A DNA stretch of 15,739 nt from an uncultured Oscillospiraceae bacterium. Lineage in GTDB: Bacteria; Bacillota; Clostridia; Oscillospirales; Oscillospiraceae. Both the position numbers and the translations under genes were made by a program. Below, in pieces: positions 5,583 to 13,115 of the stretch. The stretch lies in NCBI GenBank assembly GCA_900758955.1, contig CAAETL010000289.1, positions 1 through 15,739 of the forward strand, in the 5' to 3' direction. Position 1 is the stretch's first letter; each line of letters begins with the position of its first letter. A model generated the notes under the pieces. It was given only the letters and a program-made list of their open reading frames with translations. It was not told the DNA's origin and did no database searches.

Positions 5583-6083
5583 CTGGACCTTTCAAGGAGC
5601 TGCGCGTTTACCGGGCACCGGCCTGAAAAACTTCCCTGGGGCGCCCACGAGGAGGACCTACGCTGTCTGGCGTTGAAGGCCCGTCTTATACGTGAAATCG
5701 ATCATGCATATCAGCAGGGCTGCCGACACTTTCTCACAGGAATGGCCCGTGGGACGGACCTCTATTTTGGAGAGGCCGTTCTCAGCTTTCGAACTACCCA
5801 CCCGGACATCACGTTGGAGGCCGCCATCCCCTATGTCGGGCAGTCCCAGCGATGGACGCCCGCCGAACAATTTCGTTACCAGGCCCTCTTATTGAAATGC
5901 GACTTTGAAACTGTTATTCAGCACCACTATGACCGGGGCTGTATGCAGCGGCGCAACCGCTACTTAGTGGACCATGCGGCCCGGCTCATTGCCGTTTACG
6001 ACGGCATGGGAAAAAGCGGCACCCTATACACGGTTTCCTACGCAATGAAGCAGGGGCGAGATGTCGTCATCATTGATGTATAG
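5583..6083 (+). CDS. SLOG/DUF1273 (YpsA-like) protein, probable CTG start
   Basis: The protein of about 166 residues belongs to the DUF1273/YpsA branch of the SLOG (Rossmann-like, nucleotide-ligand binding) superfamily. The N-terminal CAFTGHRPEKLPWGAHEEDL, the central GMARGTDLYFGEAVL, TLEAAIPYVGQ and the C-terminal AVYDGMGKSGTLYTVSYA are the family blocks. The first methionine, at 5673, would remove the FTGHRP block, so the true start is upstream. The frame is open from 5523 but contains no ATG, GTG or TTG; CTG at 5583 lies 8 nt after AGGAGG (5569-5574) and gives the family-like start MDLSRSCAFTGHRP. The molecular function is unknown; B. subtilis YpsA overproduction has been reported to affect cell division. 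It has its own promoter with a LexA-like box and is convergent with ftsZ. Confidence 0.85.
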   Translation: MDLSRSCAFTGHRPEKLPWGAHEEDLRCLALKARLIREIDHAYQQGCRHFLTGMARGTDLYFGEAVLSFRTTHPDITLEAAIPYVGQSQRWTPAEQFRYQALLLKCDFETVIQHHYDRGCMQRRNRYLVDHAARLIAVYDGMGKSGTLYTVSYAMKQGRDVVIIDV

Positions 6084-6106
6084 CCAGGCCTCCCCGGCGA
6101 GATGTG

Positions 6107-6148
6107 AAAAACCTGCCCCGGGCCAGATCGGCCGGGAGCAGGTTTTTT
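6107..6148. terminator. Bidirectional intrinsic terminator between the SLOG gene and ftsZ
   Basis: AAAAACCTGCCCCGG pairs with CCGGG-A-GCAGGTTTTT (15 bp, one bulged A), followed by a run of six T on the plus strand and five on the minus strand. It can end both the plus-strand SLOG transcript (24 nt past its stop) and the minus-strand ftsZ transcript. Confidence 0.88.
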
Positions 6149-6165
6149 GATAACAGTCTATGTTT

Positions 6166-7314
6166 TTACCGGTCCCGATTGAAGATCTTAAAAATCTCCT
6201 TATAGGGATCGTCGTCATCGGTATCGTTGTTCTCCTGCGCGGGGGACTCCTCCTTTGCGGTACGATCCGCCTCGCGCATGGCGCTTACGGAAGCGCCGCG
6301 GGCGCTGTTGCCGGCAGTGGCTTTGGCGGCAGCCCCAGCATTCCCCTTGTTAGAGGAGTTTTCATCAAAACCCGTGGCAATCACGGTGACACGGATCTCG
6401 TCTTCCATGTTCTCGTCGAAGGTGGCGCCAAAGATCAGCAGGGCGTTGGGATCGGCAGCTTCCTGCACCAGGTTGGCCGCGGTTTCCACTTCCTCCAGGC
6501 CAATGTCGGCAGAGCCCGTGACGTTGACCAGCAGGCCGCGCGCGCCGTTGATAGAAGTTTCCAGCAGCGGGCTGGAGATGGCCATCTTGGCGGCCTCCTC
6601 GGCCTTGTTCTTGCCCGAACCGCGGCCGACGCCCATATGCGCCATACCCGCATCCTTCATGACGGCAGTCACGTCGGCAAAGTCCAAGTTAATAAAGCCG
6701 GTATTCTTAATCAGGTCGGAGATGGACTGCACCGCCTGATGCAGCACGTCATCCGAGATTTCAAACGCATTGGCAAAGGTAATCTTTTGATCGGTAGCGA
6801 ACTTCAACCGGTCATTCGGGATAATAACCAGAGAGTCCACCTTGGATCGCAGGTTCTCAATGCCAATCTCGGCCTGCTCCATCCGGCGGCGCCCTTCAAA
6901 GCTAAAGGGTTTTGTCACCACGCCTACAGTGAGGATCTCCATTTCCTTTGCCAGGTCGGCCAGAATCGGCGCCGCGCCGGTGCCGGTACCGCCGCCCATA
7001 CCGGCGGTAATGAAGACCATATCGGTCCCTTCCAGGATTTTCGTAATCGCCGTGCGGCTCTCCTCGGCGGACTGGCGGCCGATATCGGGATTAGAACCAG
7101 CCCCCTGCCCTGCGGTGAGCTTTTCGCCAATTTGTACTTTATGGGTAGCGCTGGAAACGGAAAGCGCTTGCTTATCCGTGTTCACAGCGATGAATTCGAC
7201 GCCTTTTACTCCGGACTGTACCATTCGGTTGACGACGTTGCTTCCGCCGCCGCCGACCCCGATCACTTTAATGGTAACAACACTCTCTGGCCCGGTATCT
7301 AATCCAAACGCCAT
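6166..7314 (-). CDS. ftsZ: Cell division GTPase FtsZ
   Basis: FtsZ polymerises at mid-cell into the Z-ring that organises the divisome. In this 382-residue protein the N-terminal nucleotide loop [15 protein letters not shown] (about 18-31), the tubulin signature GGGTGTG (107-113), the [10 protein letters not shown] helix (135-144) and the synergy loop NLDFADV (209-215) are intact. A variable linker (about 317-368) rich in Ala, Ser and Asp leads to the C-terminal peptide [14 protein letters not shown], which retains the hydrophobic-Phe-Arg-x-Arg pattern used for membrane-anchor binding. The ATG at 7314 has TAGGAGGGG 5 nt upstream. It is last in the division cluster, 154 nt after ftsQ, with its own promoter; no ftsA lies between them. 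Confidence 0.98.
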   Translation of the reverse strand: MAFGLDTGPESVVTIKVIGVGGGGSNVVNRMVQSGVKGVEFIAVNTDKQALSVSSATHKVQIGEKLTAGQGAGSNPDIGRQSAEESRTAITKILEGTDMVFITAGMGGGTGTGAAPILADLAKEMEILTVGVVTKPFSFEGRRRMEQAEIGIENLRSKVDSLVIIPNDRLKFATDQKITFANAFEISDDVLHQAVQSISDLIKNTGFINLDFADVTAVMKDAGMAHMGVGRGSGKNKAEEAAKMAISSPLLETSINGARGLLVNVTGSADIGLEEVETAANLVQEAADPNALLIFGATFDENMEDEIRVTVIATGFDENSSNKGNAGAAAKATAGNSARGASVSAMREADRTAKEESPAQENNDTDDDDPYKEIFKIFNRDR

Positions 7315-7375
7315 ACTTGCCCCTCCTATGTCAATTTCAACGTATCTGAACTTTGTACTGCATACTTTGCTTTAT

Positions 7376-7404
7376 ATTTTAGCTCCCTTTCTCCAACAGG
7401 TCAA
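7376..7404 (-). promoter_or_regulatory. Sigma-A promoter of ftsZ
   Basis: On the minus strand TTGACC (7404-7399), 17-bp spacer, TAAAAT (7381-7376), placed in the ftsQ-ftsZ spacer. The predicted start near 7369 gives a leader of about 55 nt. This would allow FtsZ to be made independently of the upstream murein genes. Confidence 0.75.
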
Positions 7405-7468
7405 TAGAAAAGTTTGAAATCTTCCACATCTTATCCGGAAAAAGAGAAAACCATTCATTTTCTTGCCA

Positions 7469-8242
7469 TTAATTCGGACGGAAATAGCAGCGATCACTTT
7501 TTAGGTCCGCCACGCCCCTGGCATAGGGCCCCACTTCGTCGTTTTCCAAGATCGCGTTTAATATCTCCATTTTTCTGGGATAGTCCGCGTTCATTAGAAC
7601 TTCTACCGTGACGCGCCCATCATATAAGAAGCGGATTTCCGTCGCGGAGCTCATGTCAACCCAGCCCAGTTTATCCAGCATCCCCTTTTCCTCCAGCGCG
7701 GAGAGCAATCCCAGCATGCTGTTCAGACGAACCGTATCCGTACCCGCCACCTGGGCTTTTTGGCCCAATTGGGGGTCAAGCAGATCGAATCCTGCCGCCT
7801 GCGGATACTGTTGGGCGCTGGCGGCATCTACCGAGTCCAATACACGGCCGTTGGGAGCAATCAGCCACCAGTTTTCATTCACCGCCATGACCACCGCCGG
7901 GGTGCATTCCTTAATTACCAGCTTTAAGGTGGAGGGAAATTCCGGTTTCACGGTCACCTCTTCCACATAGGGATATACCGTCATCACTTTGGCTGCTATC
8001 CTGCCCGATAGTTTTGGCGACGTCAATAGTAAAAGATTATCATTTTGCCCCACCCCTGCGGCGGAGATGATAAGCTCCGCGGAGTAGCGCTCGTTTCCTT
8101 CCACTTGGATATCCTCCACTTGGAAAAACAGCACAACGCCGCCGGCCACCGCTCCGATAATGATAATCAGAGACAGCAGCTTATAGAGCAGGCCGAACCG
8201 GCCTCGTCTGCGATATTTGGTTTCTGTCCGTCCTCTTGCCAT
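7469..8242 (-). CDS. ftsQ: Cell division protein FtsQ/DivIB
   Basis: FtsQ/DivIB is a bitopic divisome protein that scaffolds the FtsL/FtsB and FtsW/PBP complex. The 257-residue product has a basic cytoplasmic N-terminus (KYRRRGRFG), one membrane segment (about 19-40), then a POTRA domain opening with VEDIQVEGNERYSAELI (about 42-112) and a beta domain ending in DLKSDRCYFRPN. The ATG at 8242 (SD-like GGGATGAG 4 nt upstream) lies 76 nt inside the 3' end of murA in another frame, so the two genes overlap and are probably translationally coupled. Family assignment rests on topology, the POTRA start and position in the cluster, as sequence conservation is low in this family. Confidence 0.92.
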   Translation of the reverse strand: MARGRTETKYRRRGRFGLLYKLLSLIIIIGAVAGGVVLFFQVEDIQVEGNERYSAELIISAAGVGQNDNLLLLTSPKLSGRIAAKVMTVYPYVEEVTVKPEFPSTLKLVIKECTPAVVMAVNENWWLIAPNGRVLDSVDAASAQQYPQAAGFDLLDPQLGQKAQVAGTDTVRLNSMLGLLSALEEKGMLDKLGWVDMSSATEIRFLYDGRVTVEVLMNADYPRKMEILNAILENDEVGPYARGVADLKSDRCYFRPN

Positions 8243-9543
8243 AGTCTCATCCCATTTGCGTCCCCATATTCCGGGGCGTCTGTCTTCGGTTGGGTTTTTC
8301 TTGTCATATGGGCCCCCATACTCCGTAGGGCCAGATCCAGGCCGTCATAGCCCCGATCCATATAGGAGAGCCCTGAGATCACGCTGTCTCCCTGGGCTCC
8401 TAAGGCGGCCACTACGAGAGCGGCGCCTCCCCGCAGGTCTCTGGCCTCCACCGATGTCCCATGGAGGCCGCCTGTTCCTCGCACTTCCGCTTGTCGGCCG
8501 TCCAGGGCAATATCCGCTCCCATAGCCTGTAGACTGGGAACATGGCTGTACCGCCCGGCAAAGATATTTTCTACAAAGAGGGTATCTCCCGTTCCGCCGC
8601 AGAGCGCGGCCATCAGCATGGGTTGGGCGTCGGTGGGAAATCCCGGATAAGGCGCGGTATACACCGGTCGAATCCCCCGCAAACATCCCTCGCTTTTAAT
8701 CCAAATCTTATCCTTTTCACTGCGGATTTCACAGCCCGCTTCCGTTAACGCCGCGGATACCGGCCCCAACGTTCGACAGTCGGCTCCCAGCAGTTCCGCC
8801 TCGCCTCCCGCGGCAGCTACCGCGGAAAGATAGGTGGCCGCCACGATACGGTCTGACATGACCGTATACTCACAGGCATGCAGCGGTCGCCCCCCCTCAA
8901 TCACGATGGCGGAACCGCCTGCGCCCCGCACCTCTGCGCCCATAGCTCGCAGGAAACGCTGCAGATCTACAATCTCCGGCTCGCGGGCCGCATTGCAGAT
9001 CACCGTGGTCCCCTCCGCGCCGCAGGCGGCCAGCATGGCGTTTTCCGTAGCGCCGACGCTGGGAAATGGCAGGGATATCACGCTGCCTGATAATTTACCC
9101 CTCTGACAGAGCAGCCGTCCCTCCTCTACCATAACGTTTGCACCCAAACGGGACAGGGCTTTTAAATGCAGGTCAATGGGGCGGGGCCCCAGTTCGCACC
9201 CACCGGGAAAACAGAGCGCCGCTTCCCCATGCCGGGCCAGTAATGCCCCCAGGAATAACACCGATGAGCGCAGTCGCTGCATGAGGAAATCCGGTACTGC
9301 GCAATCTCCTAAGGCTGAGGCGTCCACCATAACGGTGGTGCCCTGCCGGCGCAGGGTACAGCCCAGGCTTTTTAAAATATCACCCGTGGCGGATACATCC
9401 GACAGGTCGGGACAATTGTGAATTACACACTCCCCCCTGGCCAGAATAGCCGCCGACAGGATGGGCAGCACGCTATTTTTGGATCCGTGTACCGGCACGG
9501 TTCCAGACAGGCGACGCCCGCCGGTAATAAAATAAGTGTCCAT
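8167..9543 (-). CDS. murA: UDP-N-acetylglucosamine 1-carboxyvinyltransferase MurA
   Basis: MurA adds enolpyruvate from PEP to UDP-GlcNAc, the first committed step of peptidoglycan synthesis in the cytoplasm. The key residues fall at E. coli-like positions: K22-N23 in GSKNSVLPIL, the catalytic Cys at 116 in PGGCELGPRP (equivalent to C115, so the fosfomycin-target cysteine is present), D305 in PGFPTDAQP, R371 in LRGGAAL and R397 in MDRGYDGL. The family normally ends soon after the MGAHM-like segment (about 412); here some 45 extra residues (ending SACSISCCL) run through the start of ftsQ. The ATG at 9543 has GGGGGGGAGAG upstream. It sits between murG and ftsQ, where many relatives have murC/murB. 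Confidence 0.96.
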   Translation of the reverse strand: MDTYFITGGRRLSGTVPVHGSKNSVLPILSAAILARGECVIHNCPDLSDVSATGDILKSLGCTLRRQGTTVMVDASALGDCAVPDFLMQRLRSSVLFLGALLARHGEAALCFPGGCELGPRPIDLHLKALSRLGANVMVEEGRLLCQRGKLSGSVISLPFPSVGATENAMLAACGAEGTTVICNAAREPEIVDLQRFLRAMGAEVRGAGGSAIVIEGGRPLHACEYTVMSDRIVAATYLSAVAAAGGEAELLGADCRTLGPVSAALTEAGCEIRSEKDKIWIKSEGCLRGIRPVYTAPYPGFPTDAQPMLMAALCGGTGDTLFVENIFAGRYSHVPSLQAMGADIALDGRQAEVRGTGGLHGTSVEARDLRGGAALVVAALGAQGDSVISGLSYMDRGYDGLDLALRSMGAHMTRKTQPKTDAPEYGDANGMRLWQEDGQKPNIADEAGSACSISCCL

Positions 9544-9596
9544 GTCATCTCTCCCCCCCGCGGATCGGTCGTTCAGCCCATCCTATGCGAAAGGGG

Positions 9597-9617
9597 AAAA
9601 AGCGGTTCATTCCCGCT
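9597..9617 (-). terminator. Weak hairpin with T-run after murG
   Basis: On the minus strand AGCGG-GAATGAA-CCGCT followed by TTTT, with the murG stop codon in the 5' arm. The 5-bp stem is short, so at most partial attenuation between murG and murA (72-bp gap) is likely. Confidence 0.3.
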
Positions 9618-10734
9618 ATTTTTTCAGCAGTTTCGTCAGGGTCTGATAAATTTGTTCCGCCGCGTCTGGAATTCCCATCCGGGACATCGCTTTTGACATG
9701 CGGCGTCTCTCCTCCGGGTCGGCCAGAAGGTCGGCCGTCCGGCGGTACAAGCCTTCTCCGGTGCAATCCGGTTCCAGCATTACCACGGCTCCCCCCTGCT
9801 GGGCCAACACCTCAGCGTTTTTCTCCTGATGGTGGTTTGTCACATTGGGGGATGGTATGATAATGGCAGGCTTGCCGATGGCGGTAAGTTCTGAAATGGT
9901 GGACGCTCCGCCCCGGCAGATCACCAGGTCGGCGGCCGCCATGACACAGGGCATGTTGTAAATATACTCCTGGATCCGCAGGCTGTGCGGCAGGACCAAA
10001 TCCCGCTGTTCCAATTGGTTCAGCATGTCCGCATAGTTGCGTCCCGCGCCGTGAACATGGTGGAACGGTCCGTCCTCCCGGCAGAAGGCTTGGATAAAGT
10101 CAAGCATGCACTGGTTCATTCGATCCGCTCCCAAGCTTCCCCAGTAGGACAGCAGCAGGGGGCGGTCGTCGGTCAGCCCCAATTCCCGCCGGGCGTCCGC
10201 GCGGGTGTACTTGAAGAAATCCCCTCGGACAGGGGTCCCGGTCACCGTCACCTTGTCCGGATGGGGATAAAAACTGCGGGACTCTTCAAATCCAACCATC
10301 ACCTTGTCCACACATTGGGCAAGCTGTTTGGTGGTAAGCCCCGGCACCGCGTTGGACTCGTGGACCGCCGTGGGAATCCCCCGTCGGGCCGCTTCCCGAA
10401 CGATGGGGTAGGAGGCGTAGCCACCGGTTCCCACCACCAAGTCCGGCCCGAACCGGTCTAATATGTCCTTGGCTTCTTTTTGGGAGGTTCGGAGTTTTTT
10501 AATGGTACCCAGGTTATACCGGAGGCCGGCAAGACTGAGGCTGCGCCGAAAAGAGGAGATGGTCACCGTTTGCAGTGTAAAGCCCTCCTTGGGCACCAAT
10601 TTCTCCTCCATCCCCCCTTTCGCTCCTACAAACAATATTTCACAGCCGTTTTGCCGCTCCTGAAACATCCGAGCCAGAGCCACCGCCGGGTTGATATGCC
10701 CGGCGGTGCCTCCACAGGTAAACAGGACTTTCAT
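9616..10734 (-). CDS. murG: MurG, lipid II-forming N-acetylglucosaminyltransferase
   Basis: MurG transfers GlcNAc from UDP-GlcNAc to lipid I at the inner face of the membrane, making lipid II. The 372-residue protein carries the N-terminal GGTAGHINPA loop (8-17), GTGGYASYP (102-110), HESNAVPGLTT (125-135, where many MurG have HEQN), a variant of the GGSxGA loop (WGSLGADRMN, 198-207), the UDP-GlcNAc site CRGGASTISEL (273-283) and PSPNVTNHHQEKNA (294-307). The ATG at 10734 has GGAAGG 9 nt upstream, 18 nt after the ftsW stop, so it is tightly operonic with ftsW. Confidence 0.97.
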   Translation of the reverse strand: MKVLFTCGGTAGHINPAVALARMFQERQNGCEILFVGAKGGMEEKLVPKEGFTLQTVTISSFRRSLSLAGLRYNLGTIKKLRTSQKEAKDILDRFGPDLVVGTGGYASYPIVREAARRGIPTAVHESNAVPGLTTKQLAQCVDKVMVGFEESRSFYPHPDKVTVTGTPVRGDFFKYTRADARRELGLTDDRPLLLSYWGSLGADRMNQCMLDFIQAFCREDGPFHHVHGAGRNYADMLNQLEQRDLVLPHSLRIQEYIYNMPCVMAAADLVICRGGASTISELTAIGKPAIIIPSPNVTNHHQEKNAEVLAQQGGAVVMLEPDCTGEGLYRRTADLLADPEERRRMSKAMSRMGIPDAAEQIYQTLTKLLKK

Positions 10735-10752
10735 ACTGCAACGCCTTCCTTT

Positions 10753-11967
10753 TTAATCAGATTTGGGAGCGGGTATCTGCCTGGAGACGCTCAAAACCAC
10801 GCCCATCTCCACCAATTGGATAATTAGGGCGGTGCCCCCATAGCTGAAGAAGGGCAGTGAGATGCCGGTTACCGGCAGCAGACCCGTCACCACGCCGATG
10901 TTAAAAAACACCTGGAAGGCGAACATTGTGATGACGCCCACCACCAGCAGGGTACCGAACCGGTCCCGGGCGTGGAGGGCCAGCCAATACCCTCGAATTA
11001 TGAGCAGCGCGAACAAAATTAAAATTAAGCTGGCGCCAATGAGTCCCAGTTCTTCACAGACCACAGCAAATATGAAGTCGTTGTGCTCCTCAGGTAGGTA
11101 CAAAAACTTTTGGCGGCTGTTTCCAAGGCCCCGGCCCATGAGTCCGCCTGACCCAATGGACAGCAGGGACTGAATGGCCTGGTAGCCCTTTCCTTGGGGG
11201 TCCGTCCAGGGATTCAGCCAGACGTCCAGTCGGGTTTTCATATATTCGGTGTTAAAGATAATGTAACTGACGGCAGCCACCGCTACCGTGCCGCCGGCCA
11301 CAAACCAACCCAACCGGATGCCGCCCGCGAAGAGCAGCACCGCCGCCACCACCAGGATTAAAATGGTGCCTGACATATGGTTTTGCAGCTTCATGGCCAC
11401 GATGATTACACCCAGAATGATGCCATAGGGCACGAGCTCCAGAAGGCCAATATCCTCTATCTTTTGCAGGGTGCGGCCCAAAAATTTACGGGTATTAAAA
11501 CTTCGTTTCTTTTTTTCATATCGTCTGGATAATCTGGCGGAAAAGTAGATGATGACGCCAAGCTTTGTGATCTCCGAGGGTTGGAACTGGCCGATAAACG
11601 GCACGTAAATCCAGCGAATGGCGTCGTCCTGCGCCACGCCCAATCCCGGGATGTGCACGGCAAACAGCATGAGTACGGAAACTACCAAGATCGGCATGGC
11701 AAAGGCCCGCAGATACTGGTAATTAAATTTACCCACCACAAACATCAGCACCACGCCCACCAGACCCAGCATGGCCTGCTTGGAGATGTACTTCGTGGGG
11801 TTGCCGCTCTCATAGTAGGCCGAAGCATAGGAGGCGGAGTAGACCATCACCAGTCCCACCCCCGCCAGGAGGAGAACCAGCATCAGAAAGGGCAGGTCTA
11901 CCGGTCCCCTTGCCATTTTCTTCGACAGGGCCAGTTTGTCGTCCCCTGATCGTTTTTGTTGTGCCAA
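10753..11967 (-). CDS. ftsW: FtsW, SEDS-family septal peptidoglycan polymerase (TTG start)
   Basis: FtsW polymerises lipid II at the septum together with a class B PBP. The 404-residue membrane protein has about ten hydrophobic segments. The signature loops are present: GLVMVYSASYASA near the first helix, DDAIRWI with QFQPSEITKL (114-136), NPWTDPQGKGYQAIQSLLSIGSGG (252-275), LPEEHNDFIF with the catalytic Asp at 297, and LPFFSYGGTALI (371-382). A basic cytoplasmic loop (about 145-178, RRYEKKKRSF) is somewhat longer than usual. The start is TTG at 11967, 7 nt after GAGGAGG; the overlapping ATG two bases earlier is out of frame. Its partner transpeptidase is probably the PBP at the window end. 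Confidence 0.96.
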   Translation of the reverse strand: MAQQKRSGDDKLALSKKMARGPVDLPFLMLVLLLAGVGLVMVYSASYASAYYESGNPTKYISKQAMLGLVGVVLMFVVGKFNYQYLRAFAMPILVVSVLMLFAVHIPGLGVAQDDAIRWIYVPFIGQFQPSEITKLGVIIYFSARLSRRYEKKKRSFNTRKFLGRTLQKIEDIGLLELVPYGIILGVIIVAMKLQNHMSGTILILVVAAVLLFAGGIRLGWFVAGGTVAVAAVSYIIFNTEYMKTRLDVWLNPWTDPQGKGYQAIQSLLSIGSGGLMGRGLGNSRQKFLYLPEEHNDFIFAVVCEELGLIGASLILILFALLIIRGYWLALHARDRFGTLLVVGVITMFAFQVFFNIGVVTGLLPVTGISLPFFSYGGTALIIQLVEMGVVLSVSRQIPAPKSD

Positions 11968-12008
11968 AGCATTTCCTCCTCAAACGTGGGTATGGGTCAT
12001 TCTTCTGA

Positions 12009-13031
12009 TTAGGGCAATAGGACCGAATACCGGCTGATTACCCCAAAATAGGCAATGACGCAGCAGGCAAGGGTAATGCCCGAGAAGACAAAGAAGAGCT
12101 TCTCCTCGCTCCAACCGCCCATCTCAAAGTGGTGGTGGAGAGGAGCCATCCTGAAAATTCGCTTTCCATGCGTGGCCTTGAAATAGACCACCTGTATAAT
12201 GTCGGACAGTGTCTCCGCGATATAGATGATGCCCACCAAAATTAGAATCAGCGGGATATCCAAAGCGAAGGCCAACCCGCAGACGACCCCGCCCAGGTAT
12301 AGGGAACCTGTATCTCCCATAAAAACCTTTGCGGGGTGGAAATTGTAAACCAAGAAACCCACCAGGCTCCCAAACAAAGCGGCGGCAAAGACCCCCAAGG
12401 GGCCAAATTCTTTTTTGTCCCAGAACAGATAGCCATAGGCGGCCACTGCGGCGAAAAACGCGCACACCGGCAGCGTTACGCCGGTGGCCAGTCCATCCAC
12501 CCCGTCAGTAATATTCACCGCATTCACGGTGCCAACAATGACCAGGGCGGCAAAGATCATATACGCTACCCAGGGCAGCTTCCACTCGATGCCCACAAAC
12601 GGGATATACAGGTTTGGCGTCAAGCTGCCGTTGTTGCGCAGAAGGACAATAAACAAAATGGCCGCTGCCAGCTGAAGCAGAAATTTCTGACCGGCGGACA
12701 GGCCGGTATTTTCCTTTTTCTTGACCTTGGCATAGTCGTCCACAAATCCAATGGCGCCAAATACCAAAGCAAAGGCCAGGACAAACAGAGAGGACAGATC
12801 CCCCTTCTGAATCGCCGACCAGTTAATCAGCAGGGTGGTCACCAAGGTGGCTAAAATGAACATCAGCCCTCCCATGGTGGGGGTTCCCTGCTTGGACATA
12901 TGCCACGTGGGGCCGTCCTTCTTGATGGATTGGCCCGCCTTGAGCCGGCGCAGCATAGGCAACAGGAATTTCCCCAACACCACACTGATGAGAAACCCAA
13001 TCAGCGCAGCCAGCAGCAGCCTGGGTAACAT
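12009..13031 (-). CDS. mraY: Phospho-N-acetylmuramoyl-pentapeptide transferase MraY
   Basis: MraY attaches phospho-MurNAc-pentapeptide to undecaprenyl phosphate, giving lipid I. The 340-residue, ten-helix protein shows every family block: KKDGPTWHMSKQGTPTMGG (37-55), FVDDYAKVKKKENTGLS (96-112, the DD pair), NAVNITDGVDGLATG (170-184), FMGDTGSLYLGG (237-248) and the loop THGKRIFRMAPLHHHFE (287-303). The ATG at 13031 has GGAGGTG 7 nt upstream. It follows murE directly (82-bp gap), where murF normally sits, and is followed by ftsW (41-bp gap), where murD normally sits. Confidence 0.98.
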   Translation of the reverse strand: MLPRLLLAALIGFLISVVLGKFLLPMLRRLKAGQSIKKDGPTWHMSKQGTPTMGGLMFILATLVTTLLINWSAIQKGDLSSLFVLAFALVFGAIGFVDDYAKVKKKENTGLSAGQKFLLQLAAAILFIVLLRNNGSLTPNLYIPFVGIEWKLPWVAYMIFAALVIVGTVNAVNITDGVDGLATGVTLPVCAFFAAVAAYGYLFWDKKEFGPLGVFAAALFGSLVGFLVYNFHPAKVFMGDTGSLYLGGVVCGLAFALDIPLILILVGIIYIAETLSDIIQVVYFKATHGKRIFRMAPLHHHFEMGGWSEEKLFFVFSGITLACCVIAYFGVISRYSVLLP

Positions 13032-13092
13032 ATCTTTGCACCTCCGCGTTTTTTCTCTCGTTCTCTCCTATTCCCCAGCGTTAGCCGGGTTC

Positions 13093-13115
13093 GCGAGGGG
13101 ACGCCCCGCTTTTTT
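13093..13115 (+). other. Terminator-like hairpin on the strand opposite murE/mraY
   Basis: GGGG-ACG-CCCC with flanking GC/GC, followed by TTTTTT, reads as a short intrinsic terminator only on the plus strand, in the 82-bp murE-mraY gap. No plus-strand gene precedes it. It may stop antisense transcripts or be chance. Confidence 0.3.

Noticed and set aside
6160..7302. Long plus-strand open frame (380 codons) opposite ftsZ
   Set aside because: It is the antisense shadow of ftsZ: no SD, composition follows the complementary codons, and the FtsZ reading on the minus strand has all family motifs.
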